Assembly: GCA_902532015.1 (NCBI GenBank) | Contig: CACAGI010000010.1 | Span: 1-43,228 of the forward strand | Length of the DNA stretch: 43,228 nucleotides | Reading direction: 5' to 3' | From: an uncultured SAR86 cluster bacterium | GTDB lineage: Bacteria > Pseudomonadota > Gammaproteobacteria > Magnimaribacterales > Magnimaribacteraceae | In this document: positions 1 to 8,929 of the stretch, piece by piece | How positions within the stretch are numbered: the first letter of the stretch is position 1 | Layout of the letters: each line of letters begins with the position of its first letter | Translations under genes and position numbers: made by a program | The notes under the pieces: generated by a model | Seen by the model: the letters and a program-made list of their open reading frames with translations, nothing else | What the model was told of the DNA's origin: nothing | The model's database searches: none

Positions 1-900
1 TTGGCGGTCCTGAAGTTGGAGCTGCATTTAGCGAACTACCCTTTGACCATCTTATGTATACCGGTAGTACCTCAATAGCAAAACATGTAATGAAAGCTGC
101 ATCTGAAAATTTGGTTCCATTAACTTTAGAGTTGGGAGGAAAATCCCCAGTTGTGGTAAGTAAATCTTCAAAGATAAAAGAGACTGCAACAAGAGTAATG
201 CAAGGAAAAAACCATGAATGCAGGTCGAATCTGCCTTGCGCCTGATTATGCTCTAGTACCAGAGGAGAGTATAGATGAATTTGTACAGGCCACTGTGGAT
301 GTTACTTCTGAGATGTATCCTGATATGAAAGATAATGAAGATTTCACCTCAATCATCAATCAAAAGCATTATGATAGGATTCAAGGATATATAGCTGATG
401 CTAAAGACAAAGGGGCGGATATAGTTGAGATCAATCCTTCTAACGAAGATTTTAGTCAACAACCTCATCACAAAATACCTCCTACAATTATTTTAAATCC
501 AACTGAAGATATGCAAGTTATGCAAGAAGAAATTTTTGGACCTGTTTTACCCGTAAAGACATATAAAGATGTATCAGAAACAGTGGACTATATTAATAGC
601 AAGGATAGACCATTGGGTCTTTATTATTTTGGAGAAGATTCTAAAGAAAAAGACTATGTTCTCGATAACACAACTTCAGGAGGCGTTACAGTAAACGATG
701 TTATCTCTCATATAACCATGGAAGACTTACCTTTTGGTGGGGTAGGTCCTAGCGGAATGGGGTCTTATCATGGCTATGATGGATTTAAAGAATTTAGTCA
801 TGCTAAGTCGGTGTATAAGCAGTCATGGATAAATTTAAATAAGTTGGCTGGTTTGGTACCTCCTTACAAGAAGAAAGAAGATAACGCCAAAACAGCTTAA
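1..900 (+). pseudogene. Aldehyde dehydrogenase (coniferyl-aldehyde type), 5'-partial and frameshifted
   Basis: This is the 3' part of an NAD(P)-dependent aldehyde dehydrogenase that oxidises an aldehyde to its acid; its start lies before the window. The frame beginning at base 3 reads GGPEVGAAFS, then the FTGS-like segment MYTGSTS and the catalytic-Glu motif ELGGKSP. The frame beginning near 214 continues with NAGRICLAPDY, which holds the nucleophilic Cys, and later EEIFGPVLPV and PFGGVGPSG. The two halves join perfectly if one A is removed from the run of six at 206-211, giving GKTMNAG instead of GKNHECR. The best match is the coniferyl aldehyde dehydrogenase (CalB-like) subgroup, although the real substrate is unknown. 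The break may be a sequencing or assembly error in a homopolymer, a recent mutation, or slippage. Both halves are otherwise well conserved, which argues against an old pseudogene. Confidence 0.8.
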
Positions 901-929
901 CTCTTTCCTTAGCGTGATATAGGATTCTG

Positions 930-2174
930 ATGAAAAATATATCTCTTTTTATTGCACTAAGATATTTTAAAAGCAAGGGACAAGGTTTCGTTTCATTTCA
1001 ATCTGGAATGGCTTTAGCAGGTATAGCTATTGGGGTAGCTATCTTAATATTAGTTACTTCAGTAATGAATGGGTTCGAACGAGAATTAAAAAACAGAATA
1101 CTTCAGGCCATTCCTCATGCTTCTATAAATGGCAATATTCTTAAGACCGAAATAGATAATTTAGGTGAAACTTTAATGCTTAACCCTAATATTTTAGGTA
1201 TCGCACCTTTTATAGAAACACAGGGTTTATTGAGTTCAGGAACTTTTCTAAAAGGAGTGTATATATTTGGAATTGATCCTGAATACGAAGAGAATGTCTC
1301 TTCAATCGACGATCATTTTATTGAAGGCTCAATGGAATCGTTACAAGAGGAAGGTTACAACTTGGTAATTGGAGATATTTTGGCAATTCAACTAGGTTTA
1401 AAAGTTGGAGATTCAGTGAATATACTTGTGCCTCAAACAGCTCTAGGACTGGCAGGTATTTTACCAAGAACTAAAAAATTTAATGTAACTGGTATTTTTA
1501 GTTTAGGTGCTCCTGAAATTGATCAGAGTTATGTTTATTTAAACACTGAAAATGCTTCCAAACTACTAAGAACAGGAGAATATGTTCATGGAATGAGAAT
1601 AAGGTATTCAAATCTATTTGACTCTAAAGACAACATCAAATCAGACTTATTGAGGATAAATAAAGAGTTTCAAGTAAATTATAAAGCACGCTCGTGGGAA
1701 ACAAATTATGGAACTTTATTTGAAGCCATTCAAATGGAAAGGTTTTTAGTGGCCTTTATGTTGATGACATTAGTTCTTATCTCCTCTTATAACTTGATGT
1801 CTATGCTCATAATGACAATTAAAGAAAAAGAATCTCAAATAGCTATTTTAATTTCTTTAGGTGCCAAAAATAACTTAATAAAAAACATTTTTTTATTCTT
1901 TGGCTTTTTAATTGGCTCAGCTGGAATAACTATTGGACTATTATCAGGATTGATTCTAACAAGTAACTTTGGATCGATCGTTAGCTTTATTGAGAGTCTA
2001 TTTGGAATTCAGTTTATGAAAGTATACTTTATAGATTATTTTCCTATAGACATTAGATGGAGTTGGGTTTTTTCTATTTGTATTATTTCTTTTCTCTTAG
2101 CATCAATCGCTAGTGTTTACCCCGCCAAGATAGCATCTAAAATTGAACCAGCAGAGGCGCTTAAATATGAATGA
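930..2174 (+). CDS. lolC/E: Lipoprotein-releasing ABC transporter permease (LolC/LolE family, probably LolF type)
   Basis: This is the inner-membrane permease of the Lol system, which extracts mature lipoproteins from the inner membrane and hands them to LolA. The 414-residue length is typical. An N-terminal amphipathic stretch (IALRYFKSKGQGF) leads into TM1 at about residues 22-45. A large periplasmic domain follows, and then three TM segments at about 270-300, 317-345 and 372-402, the FtsX/MacB-like topology. The conserved IA.LISLGA motif that couples to the ATPase is present (IAILISLGAKNN). The stop overlaps the start of lolD. No second permease gene follows lolD, unlike the lolC-lolD-lolE order of enterics, so a single permease acting as a homodimer is likely. 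The family is certain; the choice between C, E and F is inferred from context. Confidence 0.9.
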   Translation: MKNISLFIALRYFKSKGQGFVSFQSGMALAGIAIGVAILILVTSVMNGFERELKNRILQAIPHASINGNILKTEIDNLGETLMLNPNILGIAPFIETQGLLSSGTFLKGVYIFGIDPEYEENVSSIDDHFIEGSMESLQEEGYNLVIGDILAIQLGLKVGDSVNILVPQTALGLAGILPRTKKFNVTGIFSLGAPEIDQSYVYLNTENASKLLRTGEYVHGMRIRYSNLFDSKDNIKSDLLRINKEFQVNYKARSWETNYGTLFEAIQMERFLVAFMLMTLVLISSYNLMSMLIMTIKEKESQIAILISLGAKNNLIKNIFLFFGFLIGSAGITIGLLSGLILTSNFGSIVSFIESLFGIQFMKVYFIDYFPIDIRWSWVFSICIISFLLASIASVYPAKIASKIEPAEALKYE

Positions 2175-2826
2175 TGAATTAATAAACTGTATCAATATTA
2201 ACAAGGCCTATAAACAAGCTGATGAGCAACTTTCAGTTATAAGTAATCTAAGTTTTTCTATTAAGGAGGGAGAATGTATTGGTTTGATAGGAGCATCAGG
2301 TTGTGGAAAATCTACACTTCTCCATATTCTAGCTGGCCTAGATTTACCTGACTCAGGAGAAGTAAATTTTAATGGAAAGAATATTTCCTTATTAGACAGA
2401 GATGATAGAGCAGAATTTAGAAATCAACATATAGGCTTTGTGTACCAATTTCATCATTTGTTACCTGATTTCAGTGCCCTAGAAAATGTAGCCTTTCCTT
2501 TACTTTTATCTGGTAAATCTAAAGATAGTAGTTTAATCGAAGCTCAGAACGTATTAGATAAGGTTGGTCTTAAATCAAAAGAAAATAACAAACCTAGTCA
2601 ACTCTCAGGCGGTGAAAGACAAAGGATTGCTATTGGTAGATCGATTATAACTAAACCATCGTCAATATTAATGGATGAGCCAACAGGCAACTTAGATAAT
2701 AAGAATGTTGATAATTTTATGAATCTTGTACTCGATTTAAGCCAAGATTTAAATATTAGCTTAATTATTGCAACTCATGATAAGAATGTCTCAAGTCGAC
2801 TGGATAGGTTATTAAATCTAGAATAG
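2167..2826 (+). CDS. lolD: Lipoprotein-releasing ABC transporter ATPase LolD
   Basis: This is the cytoplasmic ATPase that powers lipoprotein release by the adjacent permease. Walker A is GASGCGKST (residues 42-50), the ABC signature is LSGGERQR (about residue 146) and Walker B is SILMDEPTGNLD, with the H-loop in IIATHD. The length of 219 residues is normal. I chose the ATG at 2167 because a GAGG ribosome-binding site lies 9 bases upstream (2154-2157) and the protein then starts at the usual family position. A TTG at 2143 would add eight residues without a better signal. The start overlaps the permease stop by eight bases, which suggests translational coupling. The next gene begins five bases after the stop. 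Confidence 0.95.
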   Translation: MNDELINCININKAYKQADEQLSVISNLSFSIKEGECIGLIGASGCGKSTLLHILAGLDLPDSGEVNFNGKNISLLDRDDRAEFRNQHIGFVYQFHHLLPDFSALENVAFPLLLSGKSKDSSLIEAQNVLDKVGLKSKENNKPSQLSGGERQRIAIGRSIITKPSSILMDEPTGNLDNKNVDNFMNLVLDLSQDLNISLIIATHDKNVSSRLDRLLNLE

Positions 2827-2831
2827 AGTCT

Positions 2832-5651
2832 ATGACCAAAAAAAATACAGAGCTATCAGGTATTCGCCTTTACGGTAGATTACTATCATATGTATTACCT
2901 TATATACCTCTATTTGTTGTTAGTATTATAGGATTTGCTGTTTATTCAGGTTCGCAAGTTGCAGCAACTGAATGGCTTAAGAGGGTTATTGACTATGTTA
3001 ATGATCCCATTGGAGACATGAGACTTATTCTTCCCTTAGCTTTAATTGCTATAGCGCTAGTTAGAGGGATAGGTTTTTTTGTAGGAAATTATCTACTCTC
3101 TTCAATATCAAACAGACTTGTTCACAACATTAGAACTGAACTGTTTAATAAACTGACTGTTCTACCAAGCTCTTATTATGACCAACATAGCTCCGGACAT
3201 TTAATCTCAAGAATAACCTTTAATGTTATGCAAGTAACTGGAGCGGCCACAAATGCATTAAAAATATTTATACGTGAAGGTTTGTTAGTAATAGGTCTCA
3301 TTACATACTTAATGTTTCTAAATTGGAAATTAGCAATGTTTCTTTTCATAGCTGCTCCATTCATTGCAATTATAGTTGGGGTAGCTGCACGAAGACTTAG
3401 AAAAATTAGTGGAAGAATTCAGACAGCCATGGGAGATGTAACACATGTAGCTTCTGAAACCATAAACGGTCATGAAGAAGTGAAATCTTTTGGAGGAGAA
3501 GAGTATGAAATCAGTAGATTCAATGAAGCAAGTGATAACAATAGAAAGCAGAATCTAAAACTGGAAGCTACTAATTCAATTGCCTCGCCCTTAGTTCAAC
3601 TTTTTGTGTCTGCAGCTTTAGCTTTAATAACTTGGTTAGCATTAGATGCTTCCATTGTTACCAATATGACTCCTGGTACTTTTATAGCTTTTTTTAGTGC
3701 TGCAGGAATGCTTGCAAAACCAGTAAGACAACTCTCAGAAATAAACAGCCAAATACAAAAGGGATTGGCAGCAGCTGAAGATATATTCGGTCAATTGGAC
3801 GAAACACCTGAAAAAAATGAAGGCACTTACACAGCTGACTATATTAATGGAGAGATAAGTTTTTCAAATCTTAATTTTTCGTATCCAGGAGCAGAAGGAG
3901 CAAACACATTAGAAGATATTAATTTAACTATTAATAAAGGTGAAACCGTAGCTTTTGTTGGAAAATCTGGTGCTGGAAAAACTACATTAATGAGCTTGCT
4001 TCCTAGGTTTTATGATGGATACGAAGGAGAAATAATGATAGACGGCGTATCTGTAAGTGAGTATGAAATAACTAATTTAAGATCACATATATCTTTAGTT
4101 AGCCAAAATGTTACTTTGTTTAACGATACCATTGCCAACAATATAAATTATGGATCTTCTAATAATGATTTGACGCAAATAAAAGAAGCAGCGAGAAAGG
4201 CTAATGCTGATACTTTTATAGAATTAATGGCAGATGGATATGAGACGCAAGCAGGAGATGATGGTGTTTTACTTTCCGGAGGCCAGCGTCAAAGGATAGC
4301 CATAGCAAGAGCTATATTAAAAGATGCTTCCATACTTATTCTTGATGAAGCTACTTCAGCCCTGGATTCTGAGTCAGAAAATTATATTCAAGAGGCTCTT
4401 GTTGCGTTATCAAAAAATAAGACTACTTTAGTTATTGCTCACCGTCTTTCTACAATTGAATCTGCAGATAAGATTGTTGTATTGGATCATGGGAAGATTG
4501 TAGAAGTAGGTGACCACGCATCTCTTATAGAAAAGGATAGCCATTATGCAGAGTTACATAGAAATCAATTTAAAGATGACCTTCAGGTAACAACCAAAAC
4601 AGATGAAGTTACAGATTTAACTAATTCTGAAGATGCTGAAATAGATCAAGTCAGCTTTATTGAAGATAGTTGGTACAAAAAAAGGCTTTGGTTATGGGTC
4701 CTATGGCCATTCTCTAGACTAATTAGATCTTTAGTCACAAGAAGAAGAAATAAATTTTTACTTAATTCAGAACTTTCTTGGAAGCCTAACATTCCAGTAA
4801 TAGTTGTAGGAAATATAACTGTAGGGGGTTCTGGAAAAACACCTTTTGTTATTTGGCTTTCTAAAGTTCTTGAGGAGCAAGGATATAAACCTGGAATAGT
4901 AAGTAGAGGTTATGGTAGTAAATCAAATCAATTCCCTCTAGTTATTAACGAAGATTCTAGAATAGAGGATTCAGGAGATGAGCCACTTATAATATATAGA
5001 AACACTAACAGACCTGTTTGTATTTCTCCTAACAGAACTCAGGCCGTTAAGAAATTATTAGAAGATACAGACACAGATATAGTTATAAGCGATGATGGAT
5101 TGCAACATTATAAATTAGGCAGAGATATGGAAATTGTTGTATTTGATGGCATTAGAGGAATAGGAAATAGTCTTTGCTTACCAGCTGGTCCATTAAGGGA
5201 GCCTATAGAGCGCTCCAAAGCTGCTGACTTTATAGTTAGCTCAACAAAAAGATTAAATATTGAAGAGATTGACGAAGACTGTTTAATGACTTACAAACCT
5301 CTGGAGTGGGTAAGGCTAAGTGATAATAGAAGGTTTCCAGCTAAGGACTGGCCGCTATCAAGAAATGTGCATGCTGTTGCAGGAATAGGAAATCCTTCAA
5401 AATTTTATAATACTTTAACTGCTTTAGGCCTTAATCTTGTAGAGCATAGTTTTCCAGATCACTATCAATTTAAAGATGAGGATTTAAATTTTGAAGATAA
5501 TCATCCAATCTTAATGACTGAAAAGGACGCTGTCAGATGTATGGATATGAAAAATAAAAATCTTTGGTACTTATCAATTGAAGCAGAAATTGAGGATGTT
5601 AAATTTAAAACAGAATTACTTACGAAACTAAAAGAATTGGAGAATAAATGA
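2832..5651 (+). CDS. msbA-lpxK: Fused lipid A flippase MsbA and tetraacyldisaccharide 4'-kinase LpxK
   Basis: One 939-residue reading frame carries two lipid A enzymes that are normally separate proteins. Residues 1 to about 579 are MsbA: an ABC exporter TM domain with about six helices, Walker A GKSGAGKT (about 376), signature LSGGQRQR (about 480), Walker B ILILDEAT and the H-loop in IAHRLST. Residues about 580-612 are an acidic, Thr/Asp-rich linker. Residues about 613-939 are a full-length LpxK: a membrane-proximal N-terminus ([18 protein letters not shown]), P-loop [13 protein letters not shown] (about 659-671), DDGLQH (about 753-758), PDHYQF and MTEKDAVRC. LpxK phosphorylates the 4' position of the lipid A disaccharide on the cytoplasmic face, and MsbA flips the lipid. 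No in-frame ATG, GTG or TTG lies between the end of the MsbA ATPase and the LpxK P-loop, so an independent LpxK start is unlikely. The stop overlaps the next ATG in ATGA. Confidence 0.93.
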   Translation: MTKKNTELSGIRLYGRLLSYVLPYIPLFVVSIIGFAVYSGSQVAATEWLKRVIDYVNDPIGDMRLILPLALIAIALVRGIGFFVGNYLLSSISNRLVHNIRTELFNKLTVLPSSYYDQHSSGHLISRITFNVMQVTGAATNALKIFIREGLLVIGLITYLMFLNWKLAMFLFIAAPFIAIIVGVAARRLRKISGRIQTAMGDVTHVASETINGHEEVKSFGGEEYEISRFNEASDNNRKQNLKLEATNSIASPLVQLFVSAALALITWLALDASIVTNMTPGTFIAFFSAAGMLAKPVRQLSEINSQIQKGLAAAEDIFGQLDETPEKNEGTYTADYINGEISFSNLNFSYPGAEGANTLEDINLTINKGETVAFVGKSGAGKTTLMSLLPRFYDGYEGEIMIDGVSVSEYEITNLRSHISLVSQNVTLFNDTIANNINYGSSNNDLTQIKEAARKANADTFIELMADGYETQAGDDGVLLSGGQRQRIAIARAILKDASILILDEATSALDSESENYIQEALVALSKNKTTLVIAHRLSTIESADKIVVLDHGKIVEVGDHASLIEKDSHYAELHRNQFKDDLQVTTKTDEVTDLTNSEDAEIDQVSFIEDSWYKKRLWLWVLWPFSRLIRSLVTRRRNKFLLNSELSWKPNIPVIVVGNITVGGSGKTPFVIWLSKVLEEQGYKPGIVSRGYGSKSNQFPLVINEDSRIEDSGDEPLIIYRNTNRPVCISPNRTQAVKKLLEDTDTDIVISDDGLQHYKLGRDMEIVVFDGIRGIGNSLCLPAGPLREPIERSKAADFIVSSTKRLNIEEIDEDCLMTYKPLEWVRLSDNRRFPAKDWPLSRNVHAVAGIGNPSKFYNTLTALGLNLVEHSFPDHYQFKDEDLNFEDNHPILMTEKDAVRCMDMKNKNLWYLSIEAEIEDVKFKTELLTKLKELENK

Positions 5652-5815
5652 CAGCATTAGATAAGAAGTTATTGGATATATTGGTTTGTCCTGTTTCTAA
5701 AGCACCATTGGAACAAGTTGGAGATGAACTAATTTGTAAAAAAAGTAAATTAGCCTACCCAATTAAAGATGGAATACCTGTAATGCTTCCTGATGAAGCT
5801 CGTAAAATAGATTAG
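5648..5815 (+). CDS. ycaR: Trm112/YcaR-like small protein
   Basis: This 55-residue protein belongs to the Trm112-like family (PF03966), recognised from [14 protein letters not shown] near the start and [18 protein letters not shown] near the end. Enteric bacteria carry the homologue ycaR between lpxK and kdsB, the same place as here. The ATG overlaps the msbA-lpxK stop by four bases and the stop abuts the kdsB ATG, so it is an integral member of the operon. Only two cysteines remain (about residues 14 and 30); the second Cys of the usual CPxC pair is Ser, so a complete zinc site is doubtful. The biochemical role in bacteria is not settled, and eukaryotic Trm112 activates methyltransferases. 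Confidence 0.85.
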   Translation: MTALDKKLLDILVCPVSKAPLEQVGDELICKKSKLAYPIKDGIPVMLPDEARKID

Positions 5816-6538
5816 ATGCAGGATTTTATTGTTTTAATACCTTCTAGAATGGAATCAATGCGGTTACCTGGAAAACCATTAAAACTTATAGGTAATAAAA
5901 CATTAATACAAAGAGTTTACGAGCAAGCTCAACAAAGTAAGGCTAAAAAAGTCTTAGTTGCTACGGATTCAGAAGAGATTATTTCTCACTGTTCCAATAA
6001 TAATATTGATACAATTTTAACCAGACCAGATCATTTGACAGGGTCAGACAGACTTGCGGAAGCCGTAAATAATCTTGACTTAGAAGAGGATCAGATTGTT
6101 GTTAATGTGCAGGGAGATGAGCCTTTTATAGATCCCGAAGATATCAATAATCTATTCGATTTAATGGTACAAAAATCTTCAAATATGGCAACTTTATTCG
6201 CTAAATTAGATGCCAAAGACATATCCAATACAAGTGTAGTTAAATTATGGATTAAAGAGGATGGAAGTGTAATTAATTTTTCTCGAAAGATAGATGATAA
6301 GTGTGATGTTGATAAAGCCAAACTTCATCTTGGAATTTATGCTTATAGAGCAAGTTTTTTAAAGCAGTTTGTGAAATGGCCTCAAAGTAAAAGAGAGCTA
6401 GATAAGCAACTTGAACAAATGAGAGCTATGGATAATAAGGAAGTTATATATGCAAAAGAATCTATAAGTAATATTCATTTAGGAGTAGATACTGAGGAAG
6501 AATTAGAGTCAGCAAGAGAATTAGCCAGTTCATTATAA
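5816..6538 (+). CDS. kdsB: 3-deoxy-manno-octulosonate cytidylyltransferase (CMP-Kdo synthetase)
   Basis: KdsB activates Kdo with CTP to give CMP-Kdo, the donor for the inner core of lipopolysaccharide, in the cytoplasm. The nucleotidyltransferase N-terminus IPSRMESMRLPGKPL is diagnostic, followed by VATDSEEI, the T.PDHLTGSDRLAEA segment, VVNVQGDEPFI with the metal-binding Asp, and HLGIYAYRASFL. The length of 240 residues is close to the usual 245-250. The ATG follows directly after the Trm112-like stop without a gap, and murB starts two bases after this stop. Its position behind msbA-lpxK groups lipid A phosphorylation, flipping and Kdo activation in one operon. Confidence 0.96.
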   Translation: MQDFIVLIPSRMESMRLPGKPLKLIGNKTLIQRVYEQAQQSKAKKVLVATDSEEIISHCSNNNIDTILTRPDHLTGSDRLAEAVNNLDLEEDQIVVNVQGDEPFIDPEDINNLFDLMVQKSSNMATLFAKLDAKDISNTSVVKLWIKEDGSVINFSRKIDDKCDVDKAKLHLGIYAYRASFLKQFVKWPQSKRELDKQLEQMRAMDNKEVIYAKESISNIHLGVDTEEELESARELASSL

Positions 6539-6539
6539 A

Positions 6540-7538
6540 ATGAAAATTGAAGAAAACTATTCTATAAAAGATATTAATTCTTTAAGAATCAATCAATTGG
6601 CGAAATATTTCTGTTCGATTGAAACAGTAGAGCAATTTCAAGAAGCGATAGAATTTTCAAGGATCCGGAATCTTCCTATGCTCTTTATCGGAGAAGGATC
6701 AAATATTGTTTTTACTAAAGATTATGAAGGTTTGGTAATCAAAAATAATATCTATGGAAAGATTGAGCATGATGAAAGGAAAGTAGAAGTTTCTTCGGGT
6801 GAAAACTGGCATCATTTTGTTAATTGGAGCTTATCTAATGAAAGGTACGGCTTAGAAAACCTAGCTCTTATACCTGGGACTGTAGGCGCTTCACCAATAC
6901 AGAATATTGGAGCATATGGAAAAGAGGTTTCTGCGTTTATAAAAGAGGTTAAATCCATCAACACACTTACAGGAGAAGCAAGAATATTTTCTAAAGATGA
7001 ATGTAAGTTTAGTTATAGATCCAGCGTATTCCAGAATAAAAAAGAATATTTTATTACTTCAGTAGTTTTTGAGACTCATCTAGAACCTTGTGTTGATATT
7101 TCTTATGATTCTTTACAAGAATTTTTTAAATCTAGCCCTAAAGAAATAGAAACTTTAAAGCCTAAAGATGTATTTGACGGCGTGTCATCTCTAAGAAGGA
7201 TTATTTTACCAGATCATAATATAGATTTTAACGTAGGCAGTTTTTTTAAAAACTTGGTCCTGGAAGAGAGTGATTTTAGAGACCTAACTAAGATAATTAA
7301 TGTACCTTATTATGAGGCTAATTCTAAATATAAAGTACCTTCAGGCTATTTGATAGAAGAAGCTGGATGGAAAGGAAATGGGGTGAAGAATGTAAAGGTA
7401 TCAGAGCAACACGCTTTAGTCTTAACAACAAACGGCAATCTAGATGGAAATGAAATAGTTAGATTTGCTGATTCTATTATTGATGATATCTACAATAAAT
7501 TTAAAGTTAAATTAGAAATAGAACCTACATTAATTTAA
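6540..7538 (+). CDS. murB: UDP-N-acetylenolpyruvoylglucosamine reductase
   Basis: MurB is the FAD enzyme that reduces UDP-GlcNAc-enolpyruvate to UDP-MurNAc with NADPH, the second committed step of peptidoglycan synthesis. The N-terminal phrase ENYSIKDINSLRI corresponds to the family's N-T segment. FAD-binding motifs IGEGSNIVF and ALIPGTVGASPIQNIGAYG are present, as are the Tyr-Arg pair in FSYRSSVF, GSFFKN and the catalytic Ser in VPSGYLIEEAGWKG. The 332-residue length and the insert between SYDSL and LRR indicate the Escherichia (type I) form. It lies two bases after kdsB and four bases before the LysE-type gene, in the same plus-strand run. Confidence 0.96.
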   Translation: MKIEENYSIKDINSLRINQLAKYFCSIETVEQFQEAIEFSRIRNLPMLFIGEGSNIVFTKDYEGLVIKNNIYGKIEHDERKVEVSSGENWHHFVNWSLSNERYGLENLALIPGTVGASPIQNIGAYGKEVSAFIKEVKSINTLTGEARIFSKDECKFSYRSSVFQNKKEYFITSVVFETHLEPCVDISYDSLQEFFKSSPKEIETLKPKDVFDGVSSLRRIILPDHNIDFNVGSFFKNLVLEESDFRDLTKIINVPYYEANSKYKVPSGYLIEEAGWKGNGVKNVKVSEQHALVLTTNGNLDGNEIVRFADSIIDDIYNKFKVKLEIEPTLI

Positions 7539-7542
7539 TTAA

Positions 7543-8157
7543 ATGATGGAGTTTTTTACTGTAGCAATTTTGCATTTATTTGCGGTAGCAAGCCCTGGTC
7601 CTGATTTCGCATTAGTAACGAGGCAAAGCTTAAGATATAACCGAAGAGTTGCAATCTGGACCAGCTTAGGAATAGGGGTGGGAATATTATTTCATTCACT
7701 TCTAGCAATAACAGGTTTAGTTTTATTAATAACATCTAATGAACTGTTTTTAACAATCTTTAAAATCATAGGGTCGCTTTATTTATTATATTTGGGAGTT
7801 AATTCAATTCTAGACAGCAAAAAAGCAGGTAATATTGAAGAAGAAAATACAAACGTAGATAAATTCAATGGTTTCATGGCAGGTCTAATTACTAATATAA
7901 CAAACATTAAAGCCATCTTATTCTTTGTAACAGTATTTAGCGTGGTAATAGGTACAGGAAATAATCTATCCCTTTTATTTTATGGAGCCTATATGGCTTT
8001 GGCTACATTTATATGGTTTTCAATTATTTCTTATGTTTTTACTAGTGAGGGTTTTAAAAATAAATTTTCTTCATTCTTAGGTTTATTTGAAAAAATTATA
8101 GGTTTTGTTTTAATCTTTTTATCCTTGCAGATTCTTATTTATCAAATATTTATATAA
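7543..8157 (+). CDS. LysE/RhtB-family amino-acid exporter
   Basis: This is a 204-residue inner-membrane protein of the LysE/RhtB efflux family. The N-terminal signature AVASPGPDFALVTRQSL is the family hallmark and is followed by about six hydrophobic segments, near residues 5-25, 40-63, 68-88, 112-135, 145-165 and 180-203. Family members export amino acids such as lysine, threonine or homoserine lactones, and the substrate cannot be read from this sequence. There are two consecutive ATG codons (7543 and 7546) and either may be used. The downstream gene starts immediately after the stop, so the two are probably co-transcribed, although a functional link to the envelope genes upstream is not evident. 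Confidence 0.9.
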   Translation: MMEFFTVAILHLFAVASPGPDFALVTRQSLRYNRRVAIWTSLGIGVGILFHSLLAITGLVLLITSNELFLTIFKIIGSLYLLYLGVNSILDSKKAGNIEEENTNVDKFNGFMAGLITNITNIKAILFFVTVFSVVIGTGNNLSLLFYGAYMALATFIWFSIISYVFTSEGFKNKFSSFLGLFEKIIGFVLIFLSLQILIYQIFI

Positions 8158-8703
8158 ATGACTAAAACATCAGTCTCATCAATATTTTCAGAACTTTCAA
8201 AATTAGACGAAGATACTTTTCCACCTGTTGAGAAGTGGGACCCGCCTTTATGCGAGAACGTAGAAATGCGAATTGACAGATCTGGAAATTGGTTTTTTAT
8301 GAATTCTCCTATTGGAAGAGAAAGAATGGTTAATTTATTCAGTAGAGTACTGCGATTGGATTCAGATGGCTTTTATTATCTAGTTACTCCTGTAGAAAAA
8401 ATTAGGATTATTGTGGAAGACAAGCCATTTGTAATTATAGATTTTGAGATTCTTGGTTCTGGTAAACATCAAATAATAAATTTTAAAACAAATACTCATG
8501 AGACCTTTTCTTTAAATTTAGACCATCCACTAAGAGTTGAAGTAAACAAGGAAACTTTAGAGCCATCACCCTACGTATTAGTTAGAAAAAACTTAGAAGC
8601 TTTAATATCTAGAAATGTATATTATAAATTAATTGATTTAGGAGAAGAGAAGGGCACTGATTTTGGAGTTATAAGCCAAGAATCATTCTTTAAATTATAT
8701 TAG
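8158..8703 (+). CDS. DUF1285 family protein
   Basis: This 181-residue cytoplasmic protein matches the DUF1285 family (PF06938) by the phrases FPPVEKWDPPLCENVEMRI, RSGNWFFMNSPIGRERMV and FYYLVTPVEKIRI, which is the normal order in the family. No signal peptide or membrane segment is visible. Its biochemical role is unknown. The ATG directly follows the exporter stop and it is the last gene of the plus-strand run. Just downstream lies a hairpin whose T tract is on the minus strand, so that terminator serves the opposing transcript better than this one. Confidence 0.85.
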   Translation: MTKTSVSSIFSELSKLDEDTFPPVEKWDPPLCENVEMRIDRSGNWFFMNSPIGRERMVNLFSRVLRLDSDGFYYLVTPVEKIRIIVEDKPFVIIDFEILGSGKHQIINFKTNTHETFSLNLDHPLRVEVNKETLEPSPYVLVRKNLEALISRNVYYKLIDLGEEKGTDFGVISQESFFKLY

Positions 8704-8708
8704 GCGCA

Positions 8709-8736
8709 TAAAAAAACAGAGCCTAAGCTCTGTTTA
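8709..8736 (-). terminator. Intrinsic terminator, minus strand
   Basis: A nine-base stem (8714-8722 with 8727-8735) encloses the tetraloop CTAA. Read on the minus strand it is followed by a run of seven T, the classical rho-independent arrangement. On the plus strand only three T follow, so it would be weak for the DUF1285 transcript. It marks the 3' end of a minus-strand transcript that starts near 8923. Confidence 0.75.
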
Positions 8737-8754
8737 GTTCGAGTTCGAAAGTGT

Positions 8755-8853
8755 CTAGATTTGAGTCTTTTTCTCTAGCTCCTTGATCAATTTCTCTTTT
8801 GATCTTGGTGGTCTAATAAATCTTTTGGTACCTTTCTTTATTAGAGCTTTCAC
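8755..8853 (-). CDS. Possible 32-residue basic protein with a GTG start
   Basis: Within the short minus-strand transcript one frame is open from 8976 to the TAG at 8755-8757. It has no in-frame ATG, and the first conventional start after the predicted transcription start is the GTG at 8851-8853. The product would be rich in Lys and Arg, with phrases such as KALIKKGTKRFIRPPRSKEK. The upstream part of the same frame also reads like protein (NYPIRKQLETGEGRDKEVRE), so a longer product with an ATT or other rare start is conceivable. An AGAGAA lies about ten bases before the GTG. I recognise no family, so this is a weak call. Confidence 0.22.
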   Translation of the reverse strand: MKALIKKGTKRFIRPPRSKEKLIKELEKKTQI

Positions 8854-8929
8854 CTTCCGTTCTCTAACTTCTTTATCTCTTCCTTCTCCCGTCTCGAGTT
8901 GTTTCCGGATCGGATAATTAAGTAAGGTA

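Larger units (their letters stand above)
8709..8923 (-). ncRNA. Candidate short minus-strand transcript (small RNA or small-protein mRNA)
   Basis: A promoter at 8930-8957 and an intrinsic terminator at 8709-8736 define a transcript of about 210 nt on the minus strand, between the convergent DUF1285 gene and the upstream end of the EtfQO spacer. The 5' third is richer in GC than its surroundings (for example CCGATCCGG and CTCGAGACGGG), as structured RNAs often are in AT-rich genomes. I do not recognise 6S RNA, SRP RNA, RNase P RNA or tmRNA in it. The alternative is a small basic protein, described separately. The transcription unit is well supported by its signals, but its product is unknown. 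Confidence 0.4.

Noticed and set aside
54-245. A stand-alone 63-residue ORF
   Set aside because: It is the N-side fragment of the frameshifted aldehyde dehydrogenase; its last residues are out-of-frame reading of the conserved NAG-Cys segment.
2143-2166. TTG start for lolD eight codons upstream
   Set aside because: The ATG at 2167 has a GAGG nine bases before it and matches the family start; the TTG has no better signal.
6091-6321. A minus-strand ORF inside kdsB
   Set aside because: It is opposite a well-conserved enzyme and has no start signal or recognisable domain.
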